From a virus: a stretch of 30,243 nt of DNA. The stretch is from positions 1-30,243 of IMG/VR virus record IMGVR_UViG_3300035670_013265. One strand, given 5' to 3'. Position 1 is the first letter of the stretch. The number at the start of each line of letters is the position of its first letter. Of the stretch, positions 7,004 to 13,416 are shown piece by piece. The notes under the pieces are model-generated. The model was not told the origin of the DNA, did no database searches, and was given only the letters and a program-made list of their open reading frames with translations. Position numbers and translations under genes: made by a program.

Positions 7004-7684
7004 TCACTCAAACTTCTTGAAAAACGAGATCACTTTGGCTATTTCAATAGCAATCGCTTGGGCGAGTTCGCGATGTTCTTTCTGAGTGGAAGGGTCAGTA
7101 CGGACTTCACAATAATGCAACCAGCCTCTTATGGTGTTATTGGCATATAACCTTGATACGGTATTGCCCTCTGGTAGTATTGCTCTCGCTTGCTCTTTGG
7201 CTATTCCGTTTGACACTGCCCAAGAATATGAATCACGAACTATGCGATTTATCTCTTGTTGTTTTTCTTCCCACAGTCGGGACAGTTCCCGATGGGCAGG
7301 GATATTTAAGTCAATGTCGATTGAATTCTGACGGTTCTTATCATCCTGGAATCTTGCTTGGCGAGTGACGAATTCAAGATCTTTTGTTGGATCTGCGTAT
7401 CGTTGCGAATACTCTTGGAAAGCGCAAGAACGATGGCGCAATAATTGCCGAGCAATATCACGAGTCGTTTCAATTTCTAGAACCGCATTGCACATCTCAA
7501 ACGGTGAAAAGTGCTTGTGCTTCAGAAGATAATTCAGGAGTTTTTCTGATGTTTCAAAATTAGATTGATTCGAAGGATTGGAAACTCGAGCGCAGTAGAC
7601 AATCAAATCCTGGACGTCCTTGGCTCCAGTCAATTCACGAAATTCTTCTGTTGGTTGGGTATATGATATTAGTTTGACTTTCAT
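7004..7684 (-). CDS. thyX: Flavin-dependent thymidylate synthase
   Basis: The 226-residue product carries the ThyX motif RHRSCAFQEYSQRY (residues 83-96, an RHRX7S-type motif). ThyX methylates dUMP to dTMP using FAD, NADPH and methylene-tetrahydrofolate and acts as a homotetramer. The C-terminal region holds the other conserved part (ILPEGNTVSRLYANNTIRGW, residues about 169-188). The length is normal. ATG at 7684 has GGAG upstream. It lies between primase and ribonucleotide reductase, and fits with the dCMP deaminase at 27.5 kb, which supplies dUMP. Confidence 0.96.
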   Translation of the reverse strand: MKVKLISYTQPTEEFRELTGAKDVQDLIVYCARVSNPSNQSNFETSEKLLNYLLKHKHFSPFEMCNAVLEIETTRDIARQLLRHRSCAFQEYSQRYADPTKDLEFVTRQARFQDDKNRQNSIDIDLNIPAHRELSRLWEEKQQEINRIVRDSYSWAVSNGIAKEQARAILPEGNTVSRLYANNTIRGWLHYCEVRTDPSTQKEHRELAQAIAIEIAKVISFFKKFE

Positions 7685-7694
7685 TTGTTCTCCG

Positions 7695-8723
7695 TTAGAC
7701 TTTCTTCCACATTTTTAGAGCCAGCTTCGCAGCAGCCCCACGCTTTGAATTCTTCTTGATTGACTCGAGAATGTTTCTGGTTGTGATCTCGGCTTTGATC
7801 ATGTCATTGATATCTTTCAACGAACTGTCATATTCCCAGAACATCACGTTGTATCCAAGATCGATCGCTAGATCCATTCTCATAATCGTGTCTTTCGAAC
7901 GAGGCTCATTATCTAGACAGACGTAGACCTCTCGCGAGGGAGTCTGTTTGAAAACCGTTTGCAGACCACCAACGTCACCACCACAGATAGCCAGACAGTT
8001 CGGCAAAAACAGACTGTCAATGATTCCCTCTGTAACAAACACAGGATATTCTTTCAAGTCAGCAGAGTCAAGCCCGTATACCTTGGGGAAATCGTCATCG
8101 GTCTTGATAGTGATAAACCTGTATTTCTTGTCAACTTTGCTGTCAATGGTTCTGGCTTGGAAACCGAATAGTCTGTCGTTCTTGTCTCGCATCTCAAAAA
8201 CTATTCTGGCATCAGAAGGCAGGTTCCTTTCTTTGTATTTTTCGATGCCAAGCTTGTTGACAACATAATCTTTCAGGTTGTCTGTGTACTTGATTTTGGA
8301 AATCTTCGATTCAGGGATCAGGCGGTCTCGGCAATACGCTCTTGCAGGGTGTCCAAATTCAAGATCAGAGAGCCGAGAAATGTCTTGGGTTGGCTTGGTA
8401 TCAACCATGGGAGTGCGTTGCTTCGCAGCCGTTTTAGGGGCTTGGAGCGAACCATTTTCTTTGAACTTCTCGGTCTTGTATTCTGTGTGTAGTGTTGGAT
8501 CGATCTTCTTGAGGAATGTGTCAAAAGAATATTTCAGACCGCAGTTGAAACAACCAAACCAAAACTCGGTCTTGTGCTGGTAAATGTTTCCACGAGTCTT
8601 GGATTTGTTCTTCTGCGAGTCGCCACAGAACGGGCATCTGAAAACATATCCAGCACCCGATCTTTTGAAACGCTCAAGGCGTGGGGAGACCAACCCGATG
8701 TATTTCTGATCGAGCCAAGACAT
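7695..8723 (-). CDS. DNA primase, zinc-finger plus TOPRIM (T4 gp61-like)
   Basis: The 342-residue protein has an N-terminal zinc ribbon (C30-x2-C33 and C58-x2-C61) and a TOPRIM domain: VTEGIIDSLFL with E232, then VYVCLDNEPR with D271, and KDINDM (303-308). A basic C-terminus follows. This is the layout of single-domain phage primases that make RNA primers for the lagging strand alongside a separate helicase. No helicase domain is fused. The ATG at 8723 has only a weak ribosome site. It is preceded by a MazG-like gene that contains a promoter-like sequence. Confidence 0.9.
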   Translation of the reverse strand: MSWLDQKYIGLVSPRLERFKRSGAGYVFRCPFCGDSQKNKSKTRGNIYQHKTEFWFGCFNCGLKYSFDTFLKKIDPTLHTEYKTEKFKENGSLQAPKTAAKQRTPMVDTKPTQDISRLSDLEFGHPARAYCRDRLIPESKISKIKYTDNLKDYVVNKLGIEKYKERNLPSDARIVFEMRDKNDRLFGFQARTIDSKVDKKYRFITIKTDDDFPKVYGLDSADLKEYPVFVTEGIIDSLFLPNCLAICGGDVGGLQTVFKQTPSREVYVCLDNEPRSKDTIMRMDLAIDLGYNVMFWEYDSSLKDINDMIKAEITTRNILESIKKNSKRGAAAKLALKMWKKV

Positions 8724-8741
8724 ATTGTTTTACCGAAGATT

Positions 8742-9026
8742 TTAGTTGAAAAGACCCGATTCAGTCCAACGCTTGAGTTTTTCTTGTTTGGCTCTGCAAG
8801 CATCAGCGACTTTATTACTGTCAATGATACCTTTATCCATCAGAAAAGTAAAGAGATATGTTAGGTCGCCAATCTCGGTCTGGAGATGGTCGCGATTAGA
8901 AACGCCATCGTATGAATTGTCAAGTCCGAATCGGATGATCTTGGAGCAAGCCTGAGTTACTTCAGAGCATTCTTCCATCACCAACAACAGAGTCTCCGAG
9001 AGAGCCTTGAAGTCTAGATCATTCAT
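8742..9026 (-). CDS. MazG-like nucleotide pyrophosphohydrolase (94 aa)
   Basis: ATG at 9026 is chosen over a longer frame because GAGGTG lies just upstream. The all-alpha NTP pyrophosphohydrolase motifs are present: MEECSEVTQACS (an E-E-x-x-E helix) and EIGDLTYL (E-x-x-D). Such enzymes hydrolyse (d)NTPs to the monophosphate and pyrophosphate; phage versions are thought to clean the nucleotide pool or alter host ppGpp. The size is near the minimum for the fold. It sits between a 29-aa membrane peptide and the primase. The substrate is not predictable. Confidence 0.8.
   Translation of the reverse strand: MNDLDFKALSETLLLVMEECSEVTQACSKIIRFGLDNSYDGVSNRDHLQTEIGDLTYLFTFLMDKGIIDSNKVADACRAKQEKLKRWTESGLFN
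8824..8852 (-). promoter_or_regulatory. Candidate internal promoter for primase-thyX-nrdJ
   Basis: Inside the MazG-like coding region, TTTACT (8852-8847, minus) is followed after 17 bp by TATCAT (8829-8824), the same layout as the intergenic promoters. It would start transcripts about 95 bases before the primase ATG. Being inside a gene, it could be chance. Confidence 0.3.
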
Positions 9027-9040
9027 AAACACCTCAGATG

Positions 9041-9130
9041 TTATTCCGTAAAGTATATAATTCCAATAAACATAACAAGCAAACAAATTACTGATATTTG
9101 TATAATAACACCAATTTCTCCTAGTTCCAT
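9041..9130 (-). CDS. Tiny membrane peptide (29 aa)
   Basis: ATG at 9130 has AGAGG eight bases upstream. The product is almost all one hydrophobic helix (IGVIIQISVICLLVMFIGII) with short ends. A longer frame upstream would lie entirely inside the alpha/beta hydrolase gene and lacks a ribosome site. It sits between the hydrolase and the MazG-like gene on the same strand. The function is unknown. Confidence 0.55.
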   Translation of the reverse strand: MELGEIGVIIQISVICLLVMFIGIIYFTE

Positions 9131-9141
9131 TGTTTTTGCCT

Positions 9142-10086
9142 CTAGATAGATACGCACCAGTGGATTTTCATGAAGTTTGCAATTTCTTTGAGGGATTGCC
9201 TTGCGTCTTTGTGAAGCGCCGCCCACATCTGAAAGACGTGACCGTGTTTCTCCCATACCTTGAGAGTACAGTATGCGCCTTGGGCTTTTGCGTTCTTGTT
9301 GACAAACTTAGCGTCGGACAAAAGCACTTCCGTTCCACCGACGTGAATCAGTATTGGAGGGAACTGGGAAAAGTCGGCAAACGCTGGAGAAATAAGAGGA
9401 TTCCTGAGTTCCTCGTCTGTTTTCTCTCCGACATACATTTTCCTACAATCAGCCATTCTGTGGGGTGGAATCATCATATCGGTTGAAAGATTGTATTCTA
9501 TAGATGGACCATTATTTGTCAAATCAGCCCATGGGCTTAGACCAACTACGCAAGCTGGTTTGTTTTCGGGCATGAGCGCTGCAATCGCCTCAGTTGTAGC
9601 GAGGGCTAGATTACCGCCAGCAGAGTCTCCTGCTATTGCAATATCCTTTCCTGTATATCCCAACGACAGAAGATACTTATATGCCTCGACGCACTCGTTT
9701 ATCTGTGTCGGAAACATCTTGTCAGGAGCCAGAGTATATTGAACCGTGAACACTTTCCTCTCGGTATACTTTGACAGACAAGAAGCGATTATCCTGTGTG
9801 TAGCAGGAGAACAGGTAACAAACCCGCCTCCATGAATGTACAATACGACCTTGTCGTCTTTTATGTTAGTTCTTTTTCTTGATATCCATTCTCCTCTTAC
9901 GTTACCCAGATCTACTTTGTCTATGTTGCACATATAAAACGTGCTAGAGACAGGTTCAAAAAGGGAAACAAACTGAGGCAGAAGTTTGAACACTCTTTCG
10001 TGAGCAGGAGCATACTTGAACGCTTGCTTGAATGTTCCTTGAATAGTTTTGTCTAGAACAAAATGAGGAAGATGAAATTTGAACAC
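9142..10086 (-). CDS. Alpha/beta hydrolase, hormone-sensitive-lipase family esterase
   Basis: The 314-residue protein has the HSL (family IV) signature HGGGF at residues 85-89 (oxyanion hole), the nucleophile elbow GDSAGG with S155, an acid candidate E253 (in GGTEVLLSDA) and the catalytic H283 in KHGHVFQMW. The family hydrolyses short-chain esters and lipids. There is no clear signal peptide, so it is expected in the cytoplasm. It starts with GTG at 10086 behind GAGG. Such an enzyme is rare in phages; possible roles are host lipid turnover, deacylation of a polysaccharide or inactivation of a small molecule. The substrate is unknown. Confidence 0.88.
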   Translation of the reverse strand: MFKFHLPHFVLDKTIQGTFKQAFKYAPAHERVFKLLPQFVSLFEPVSSTFYMCNIDKVDLGNVRGEWISRKRTNIKDDKVVLYIHGGGFVTCSPATHRIIASCLSKYTERKVFTVQYTLAPDKMFPTQINECVEAYKYLLSLGYTGKDIAIAGDSAGGNLALATTEAIAALMPENKPACVVGLSPWADLTNNGPSIEYNLSTDMMIPPHRMADCRKMYVGEKTDEELRNPLISPAFADFSQFPPILIHVGGTEVLLSDAKFVNKNAKAQGAYCTLKVWEKHGHVFQMWAALHKDARQSLKEIANFMKIHWCVSI

Positions 10087-10107
10087 GATTGCGAATACCT
10101 CAGAGAT

Positions 10108-10215
10108 TTATTGCTTCTTATTAGTTAGTTTAGCATACACATCGCTGACGTACATCTTGCAAGCAAGTAGATAAATCTTTCCGTTGTAGTAAACAAATCT
10201 TACAGCATCGCACAT
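10108..10215 (-). CDS. Small hypothetical protein (35 aa)
   Basis: A 35-codon frame starting inside the end of the 190-aa gene (ATG 10215, preceded by AGGA about 10 bases upstream) and ending 22 bases before the GTG of the esterase. The product starts MCDAVRFVYYNGKIYLLACK and is basic at the C-terminus. It fills the gap between two genes of the same strand, in keeping with the nested small genes elsewhere in the window. It has no recognised family. Confidence 0.45.
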   Translation of the reverse strand: MCDAVRFVYYNGKIYLLACKMYVSDVYAKLTNKKQ

Positions 10216-10772
10216 AGTTCTTGATTCCTGATAGCGTATAAATGGTAGCCAGAAGAAGAATAGACGTCAATAGGACAGTCGACTTCTCCCGTGTCGGAGT
10301 AGGAACAAATATACTGTTCCTCGGTCTTGTTATTTACTGCGAACACTGATACTTTTCTGGATTTGGCAAGCCTGTTCCAGATTGATTTCCCACCAATCGA
10401 CTGCGAAGTTCCTGACTTGAGAATCCAGCCTGGATATTTAACAAGAAGATACTCGTACAGTTTAGGAGCAATGTCAAACCCCATGTATTCGTTATCGATC
10501 CTAGTGTAGTACGAAGAATATGTAGGAACGGAACCTTTGTGCTTACTGAAAACTATGTTGGCAATTACTCTTGGACGGTTCTTGGAATTACGCTGCGTCT
10601 CATCTACGACGTATACATCAATGTAAGTCCCGTTTGCTGTTGACGTCGCATATACTTTAAGGTGCTCGGCTCCAAACTCGCCTAGATCGAAGTCGTCCTC
10701 GTCTAGGTCGAATCGTTTCCAGGCGTATCCGAGTTTTTCGTTCTTAGGAAGATTTATTGACTTGATTGTCAT
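10200..10772 (-). CDS. Hypothetical protein (190 aa), possibly GNAT-like
   Basis: The product has an acidic N-terminal stretch (FDLDEDDFDLGEFGAEH) and a middle/C-terminal segment (residues about 97-140) with GFDIAPKLYEYLL, a YPGWILKSG strand and QSIGGKSIWNRLAK. The last part resembles phage proteins sometimes described as acetyltransferase-like, but no clear acetyl-CoA loop (Q/RxxGxG/A) is seen. ATG at 10772 overlaps the stop of the 64-aa gene (ATGA), so the two are coupled. The function is unassigned. Confidence 0.75.
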   Translation of the reverse strand: MTIKSINLPKNEKLGYAWKRFDLDEDDFDLGEFGAEHLKVYATSTANGTYIDVYVVDETQRNSKNRPRVIANIVFSKHKGSVPTYSSYYTRIDNEYMGFDIAPKLYEYLLVKYPGWILKSGTSQSIGGKSIWNRLAKSRKVSVFAVNNKTEEQYICSYSDTGEVDCPIDVYSSSGYHLYAIRNQELCAML

Positions 10773-10963
10773 TGGTTAATTCCCCACAGAGCGTCCTCGA
10801 TAAGACCAAGCCTGCCCTGTACGATACGGAGCATACTTTTTGCTTGGTCTTGCACGAACGGATCGTCGGTCAGGAAGTCAATGTATCCGATGAGTTCTTT
10901 GATGTTTTTAGATGTGGCTTCTTTCTGTTGGATCGCTTCGTTGAGTTGTTGCGTTTTGGTCAT
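10769..10963 (-). CDS. Small helical hypothetical protein (64 aa)
   Basis: The 64-residue product is predicted mostly helical and charged (MTKTQQLNEAIQQKEAT at the start), with no membrane segment. ATG at 10963 has GAGGTGAT upstream, and the stop overlaps the next ATG by four bases. It belongs to the run of small genes behind the promoter at 11262-11289. It is not recognised. Confidence 0.7.
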   Translation of the reverse strand: MTKTQQLNEAIQQKEATSKNIKELIGYIDFLTDDPFVQDQAKSMLRIVQGRLGLIEDALWGINQ

Positions 10964-10972
10964 AACATCACC

Positions 10973-11224
10973 TCACTTGTAAATGTAGTTGAGTTTGGCG
11001 TTAGAGGGGAGAAGGACGCTGATGCGCCACTTAATAAATTCCTCCATATCTTCCCTGCATCCTTGGCTCCATCCACCTTCCTCGGAATATGCGTACCAAA
11101 TTCCGGTTCCTATTTGGTGCATATATCCGATTGCTTCTTCCTCGCCCGCGATGGTGTAATACACCTTCGTCTCATCGTAGCCGTCGCGGTATGGCCAGGT
11201 AAAGGTGGTAACATAGATATTCAT
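10973..11224 (-). CDS. Hypothetical protein (83 aa)
   Basis: The ATG at 11224 is preferred; a TTG at 11239 would add five residues. The product is rich in aromatic residues (Trp, Tyr) and acidic residues with a compact alpha/beta look (MNIYVTTFTWPYRDGYDET at the start). It is the first gene after the promoter at 11262-11289, with a leader of about 35 bases. Its stop codon is ten bases from the following ATG. No family is recognised. Confidence 0.7.
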   Translation of the reverse strand: MNIYVTTFTWPYRDGYDETKVYYTIAGEEEAIGYMHQIGTGIWYAYSEEGGWSQGCREDMEEFIKWRISVLLPSNAKLNYIYK

Positions 11225-11261
11225 GGCGCTTTCCCACAAGTTATCTCACTTTATAAGAAGA

Positions 11262-11289
11262 AGTATACCTTATCCTGAGAGGAAGTAAA
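11262..11289 (-). promoter_or_regulatory. Sigma70-like promoter, strong -10
   Basis: On the minus strand TTTACT (11289-11284) and TATACT (11267-11262) are 16 bp apart. It faces the 83-aa, 64-aa and 190-aa genes. The whole block up to about 75 bp upstream of the -10 is repeated at 29231-29313. Confidence 0.7.
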
Positions 11290-11344
11290 GCGTTTCCTTA
11301 TACCGATTTGGAATAAGCTTGGGAGGCTTAGAACGAAAAGTTAT
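11262..11344 (-). repeat. Duplicated promoter-upstream block, copy 1
   Basis: This block aligns without gaps to 29231-29313. Fixed elements at identical spacing are TATACT, TTTACT, CAAATCGGTATAA (11310-11298 on the minus strand) and ATAACTTTT (11344-11336). The rest differs, so the elements look selected rather than recently copied. Confidence 0.6.
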
Positions 11345-11387
11345 AGGGTGGTTTCAGGGCTTGGCTCCTATCCTATGAAGACAGTCG

Positions 11388-11458
11388 TAAGTTATTGATT
11401 TTATTAGGGTCTGTCTCGGCTCACTCAGAGAACCTTTTCCTTCTAAATCAATAACTTA
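11388..11458 (-). repeat. Inverted-repeat element with conserved inner hairpin, copy 1
   Basis: Arms of 14 bp, TAAGTTATTGATTT (11388-11401) and its complement (11445-11458), enclose a core that, read on the minus strand, is closely related to the core of 29714-29788. The inner stem GGTTC/GAGCC with loop TCTGAGT keeps its pairing relative to the other copy although bases differ. It is non-coding and lies between divergent genes. It could be a structured RNA, an origin-type cruciform or a small mobile repeat. Confidence 0.7.
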
Positions 11459-11496
11459 GCAAAATCGAGCCTCGCCGATCACCGACAGCGTGGTAC

Positions 11497-11525
11497 TTTA
11501 CTTTAGTCGGCGACTAAAGTAAACT
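11497..11525 (+). promoter_or_regulatory. Palindromic, possibly bidirectional promoter/operator
   Basis: A perfect 13-bp inverted repeat around one G (11497-11523): TTTACTTTAGTCG and its complement. On the plus strand TTTACT (11497-11502), 17 bp, TAAACT (11520-11525) makes a promoter for the genes at 11558 and 11781; on the minus strand the same layout exists with TAAAGT. The symmetry also fits a dimeric repressor site. The remaining intergenic DNA (11240-11557) holds only this, the promoter block and the inverted-repeat element. Confidence 0.55.
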
Positions 11526-11557
11526 ATTAAATATGGTATGGGCTCGGAGATTTACCT

Positions 11558-11764
11558 ATGTTACAGATTCACACTCATGCCATAGTATTCAAAGACTACA
11601 ACGGAAAATCCCTGCTTACTTACTACACGACTAGATACGAACTAGACAAACAAACGTATGAGCTTCTGCAAATTTGCAGGGAAAGAGACTTATACGGTTT
11701 CGTTTGTGTATTTCTCCTAGAAGAAGGTCAGCTAGGCGAACTAATACAAGTGTACGTGGTTTAA
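11558..11764 (+). CDS. Small hypothetical protein (68 aa)
   Basis: ATG at 11558 has GGAG eight bases upstream. The 68-residue soluble product (MLQIHTHAIVFKDYNGKSLL at the start) shows alternating strands and helices with no known motif. It is the first gene behind the palindromic promoter and is followed 16 bases later by the nuclease. Function unknown. Confidence 0.7.
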   Translation: MLQIHTHAIVFKDYNGKSLLTYYTTRYELDKQTYELLQICRERDLYGFVCVFLLEEGQLGELIQVYVV

Positions 11765-11780
11765 CATCCAAGAGGAAATT

Positions 11781-12224
11781 ATGTTCAAAAAAATAATCGC
11801 AGCTTCTTTGTTGCTTGCTGCTCCAATCGTTTCTACAGCAGCAACGTATAGTTCCAAAGTGTATTACTGGCAAGTGACTTCGGTCGTTGACGGCGATACA
11901 CTCAACGTCGACGGATCTAAAGATTTCGCTCTTCCGATCAAAGTCAGAGTGAAAGGAATCGACACTCCAGAAAAGGGTAGCCTTGCCAAGTGCCAAGGTG
12001 AAAAGAACCTTGCCAACCGAGCCACTCAACAAACTCTAATGTATATCCAGAAAGCCAAGAAAGCTGGATACCAGATCTCGTTTGAAAACATCGAATGGGA
12101 CAAATACGGTGGGCGTGTTGTTGCCGATGTTTATCTTGCGGGAGACAAACTTGGCGACTTGTTGATTCGCGACGGGCTTGCTAAGAAGTACGACGGCGGG
12201 AAAAAGTCAAGCTGGTGTATGTAA
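11781..12224 (+). CDS. Exported SNase-type (thermonuclease-like) nuclease
   Basis: The 147-residue product has a signal peptide (about residues 1-20, MFKKIIAASLLLAAPIVSTA) and the staphylococcal-nuclease OB fold: VDGDT (36-40), VRVKGIDTPE (55-64; R56 and E64 match the catalytic Arg and Glu), DKYGGRVVADV (R112 the second catalytic Arg) and LLIRDGLA. It would cleave DNA/RNA with Ca2+ in the periplasm or outside. The two Cys (C71, C146) may form a disulfide. ATG has AGAGGAA upstream, and a terminator follows. Exported nucleases are unusual in phages; degrading competing or environmental DNA, or feeding nucleotides, are possible roles. Confidence 0.9.
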   Translation: MFKKIIAASLLLAAPIVSTAATYSSKVYYWQVTSVVDGDTLNVDGSKDFALPIKVRVKGIDTPEKGSLAKCQGEKNLANRATQQTLMYIQKAKKAGYQISFENIEWDKYGGRVVADVYLAGDKLGDLLIRDGLAKKYDGGKKSSWCM

Positions 12225-12244
12225 ACAATAACACCATATAAATG

Positions 12245-12266
12245 AAAGGGGGCTTACGCCCCCTTT
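12245..12266. terminator. Bidirectional rho-independent terminator
   Basis: AAAGGGGGC (12245-12253), loop TTAC, GCCCCCTTT (12258-12266), followed by Ts on the plus strand and preceded by As for the minus strand. It ends the nuclease transcript and the convergent minus-strand run; the TAA stop of the 82-aa gene lies in the loop. Confidence 0.9.
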
Positions 12267-12502
12267 TTTATTGCCTGCAATAATTTGATGTTAAGAACCA
12301 TATTTTCAACAAGCAACGCAGTTACAACAGATCTTCCAATGATAGGATCGTCCAGATCCTTGTTTTCTAATGTTGAAATCGCCATCATCCGATATGCGTT
12401 CTCCTCGTCTACGCTCAACATCCCCCAGTCTATATGATTCTCGTTCACAGTCATTGCTAGTTCGACAATCGCGTCAACAGGCGATGTTAATTTCTCGGTC
12501 AT
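12254..12502 (-). CDS. Hypothetical protein (82 aa)
   Basis: The 82-residue product is helical and acidic with a basic end; no motif is recognised. ATG at 12502 overlaps the stop of the repeat protein (TAATG) and has GGAACG upstream. It is the last gene of the fibre-like run, and its stop codon is in the loop of the terminator hairpin. It may be a small virion or chaperone protein, judged only by position. Confidence 0.65.
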   Translation of the reverse strand: MTEKLTSPVDAIVELAMTVNENHIDWGMLSVDEENAYRMMAISTLENKDLDDPIIGRSVVTALLVENMVLNIKLLQAIKKGA

Positions 12503-12903
12503 TATTTCGTTCCGATGACAACTGTTTCTTCAAGACCATTTTCACCGATCAGACCGTTGGTTAGACCATTCTCGCCGATCAGACCAGAATCAGATCCAGG
12601 TGGAAGAGGCTGTGGTCCAATTGCCACAACGCTGAAAGCTGCGTCAACAAGAGCATCAACGTCAGATTCGGAAAGCTCAAGACCATTTGTTCCAATCAAA
12701 CCATTCTCGCCGATCAGACCACGGATTCCTTCGAACCCTTGTTGGACGAGAGCCAAATCAGCTTTCGAAGCAATGTTCTGGTCGATTTGGTCCATTCTTT
12801 GGATCAAAGAAGAGACTGCTTGGCTTTGCATGGAGTGGACTCTACTAACAATAGATTTTGTCATAGAAGAAACAAGTGTTGCAAATGGATTGTTGTTTGG
12901 CAT
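12502..12903 (-). CDS. Fibre-like protein with GLIGENG repeats (133 aa)
   Basis: The N-terminal part (residues 1-58) is helical (MTKSIVSRVHSMQSQAVSSL) and resembles the N-termini of the neighbouring fibre-like proteins. It then has GLIG(E/T)NG units at residues 62-68, 68-74, 107-113 and 117-123, separated by a Pro-rich linker (GPQPLPPGSDS). Gly-rich hydrophobic turns of this kind fit a beta-solenoid or triple-stranded fibre segment. Stop and start overlap the 82-aa gene. A virion appendage role is inferred from repeats and neighbours. Confidence 0.7.
   Translation of the reverse strand: MPNNNPFATLVSSMTKSIVSRVHSMQSQAVSSLIQRMDQIDQNIASKADLALVQQGFEGIRGLIGENGLIGTNGLELSESDVDALVDAAFSVVAIGPQPLPPGSDSGLIGENGLTNGLIGENGLEETVVIGTK
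12534..12720 (-). repeat. Imperfect 22-bp coding repeats (GLIGENG units)
   Basis: Units at 12534-12555, 12564-12585, 12681-12702 and 12698-12720 share the core CCGATCAGACC or a variant and code the GLIG(E/T)NG motif. The near-identity of DNA in three of the units suggests recent unit gain. Confidence 0.65.
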
Positions 12904-12904
12904 A

Positions 12905-13330
12905 TCAAGGCACCTCTAAATTTGTAGGTTTTGTGATGTAAAGTTGATAGAGTCCCAGATTAGGAACGTCTAACGTATATTGTCCAGATGATCCTGGTAT
13001 GATTCCGAAGTAGGATCCTTCATACTCGTGCATATATCCATTTACTGTATGGACATACACAATGTTAGATTCTTGATTGTATACAACATGGCTGATCGAA
13101 TCCTCTAGAGGAATTTGAATTCCAGGATCAACAGAATCTCCAGAATTGTCCGCAGAAGGAGAAGTATCAGATCCAGAAGTGTTTTGCGAAGAATATCCAC
13201 CGCTCAACAATTTTTCTAGGTGTTGTATTCTCAACTCAAGCATGTTTATTCTATCTCTAAGAATTGTATCTCCCTGAGCAACTCTGTAAAAAATAGACTT
13301 AGAGATGTTGGTGATTATGTCTGCGTTCAT
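12905..13330 (-). CDS. Hypothetical fibre-like protein with coiled coil (141 aa)
   Basis: Residues 1-45 are helical with a short coiled coil (RDRINMLELRIQHLEKLL), followed by a Ser/Asp-rich flexible linker (about 46-70) and a C-terminal beta-rich domain (about 75-141) with many Tyr and Gly. The N-terminal pattern MNADIITNISKSIFYRV resembles those of the proteins at 13417, 12502 and 25287. It fits a small trimeric appendage protein with an N-terminal anchor. The ribosome site is weak (GGCTAGAACATT). No domain family is recognised. Confidence 0.7.
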   Translation of the reverse strand: MNADIITNISKSIFYRVAQGDTILRDRINMLELRIQHLEKLLSGGYSSQNTSGSDTSPSADNSGDSVDPGIQIPLEDSISHVVYNQESNIVYVHTVNGYMHEYEGSYFGIIPGSSGQYTLDVPNLGLYQLYITKPTNLEVP

Positions 13331-13361
13331 AATGTTCTAGCCTGATTTTGTATAACAAAAG

Positions 13362-13393
13362 AAATGGTGCGAAGATTTCTCCACGCACCATTT
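13362..13393 (-). terminator. Terminator after the 251-aa fibre-like gene
   Basis: Arms AAATGGTGCG (13393-13384 read on the minus strand) and its complement (13371-13362) with a 12-base loop, followed by CTTTTGTT. It lies directly downstream of the stop at 13417 on the minus strand. Confidence 0.75.
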
Positions 13394-13416
13394 ATTTAAC
13401 TCAAGAACAATTTATC

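Noticed and set aside
11240-11557. tRNA gene in the longest intergenic stretch
   Set aside because: The inverted repeats do not fit a cloverleaf: no T-loop GGTTCRANNC in the right place and no acceptor stem of 7 bp at tRNA distance.
11631-12032. Minus-strand frame of 133 codons
   Set aside because: It is antisense to the nuclease gene with its signal peptide and catalytic residues, and crosses the intergenic gap without a ribosome site.
12534-12720. Possible CRISPR-like array
   Set aside because: The repeats are in frame inside a coding sequence, unequal in spacing and only four in number.
12515-12919. Plus-strand frame of 134 codons with Pro/Ile/Arg repeats
   Set aside because: It mirrors the GLIGENG repeats of the minus-strand gene; the minus frame has neighbours with start/stop overlaps and a normal composition.
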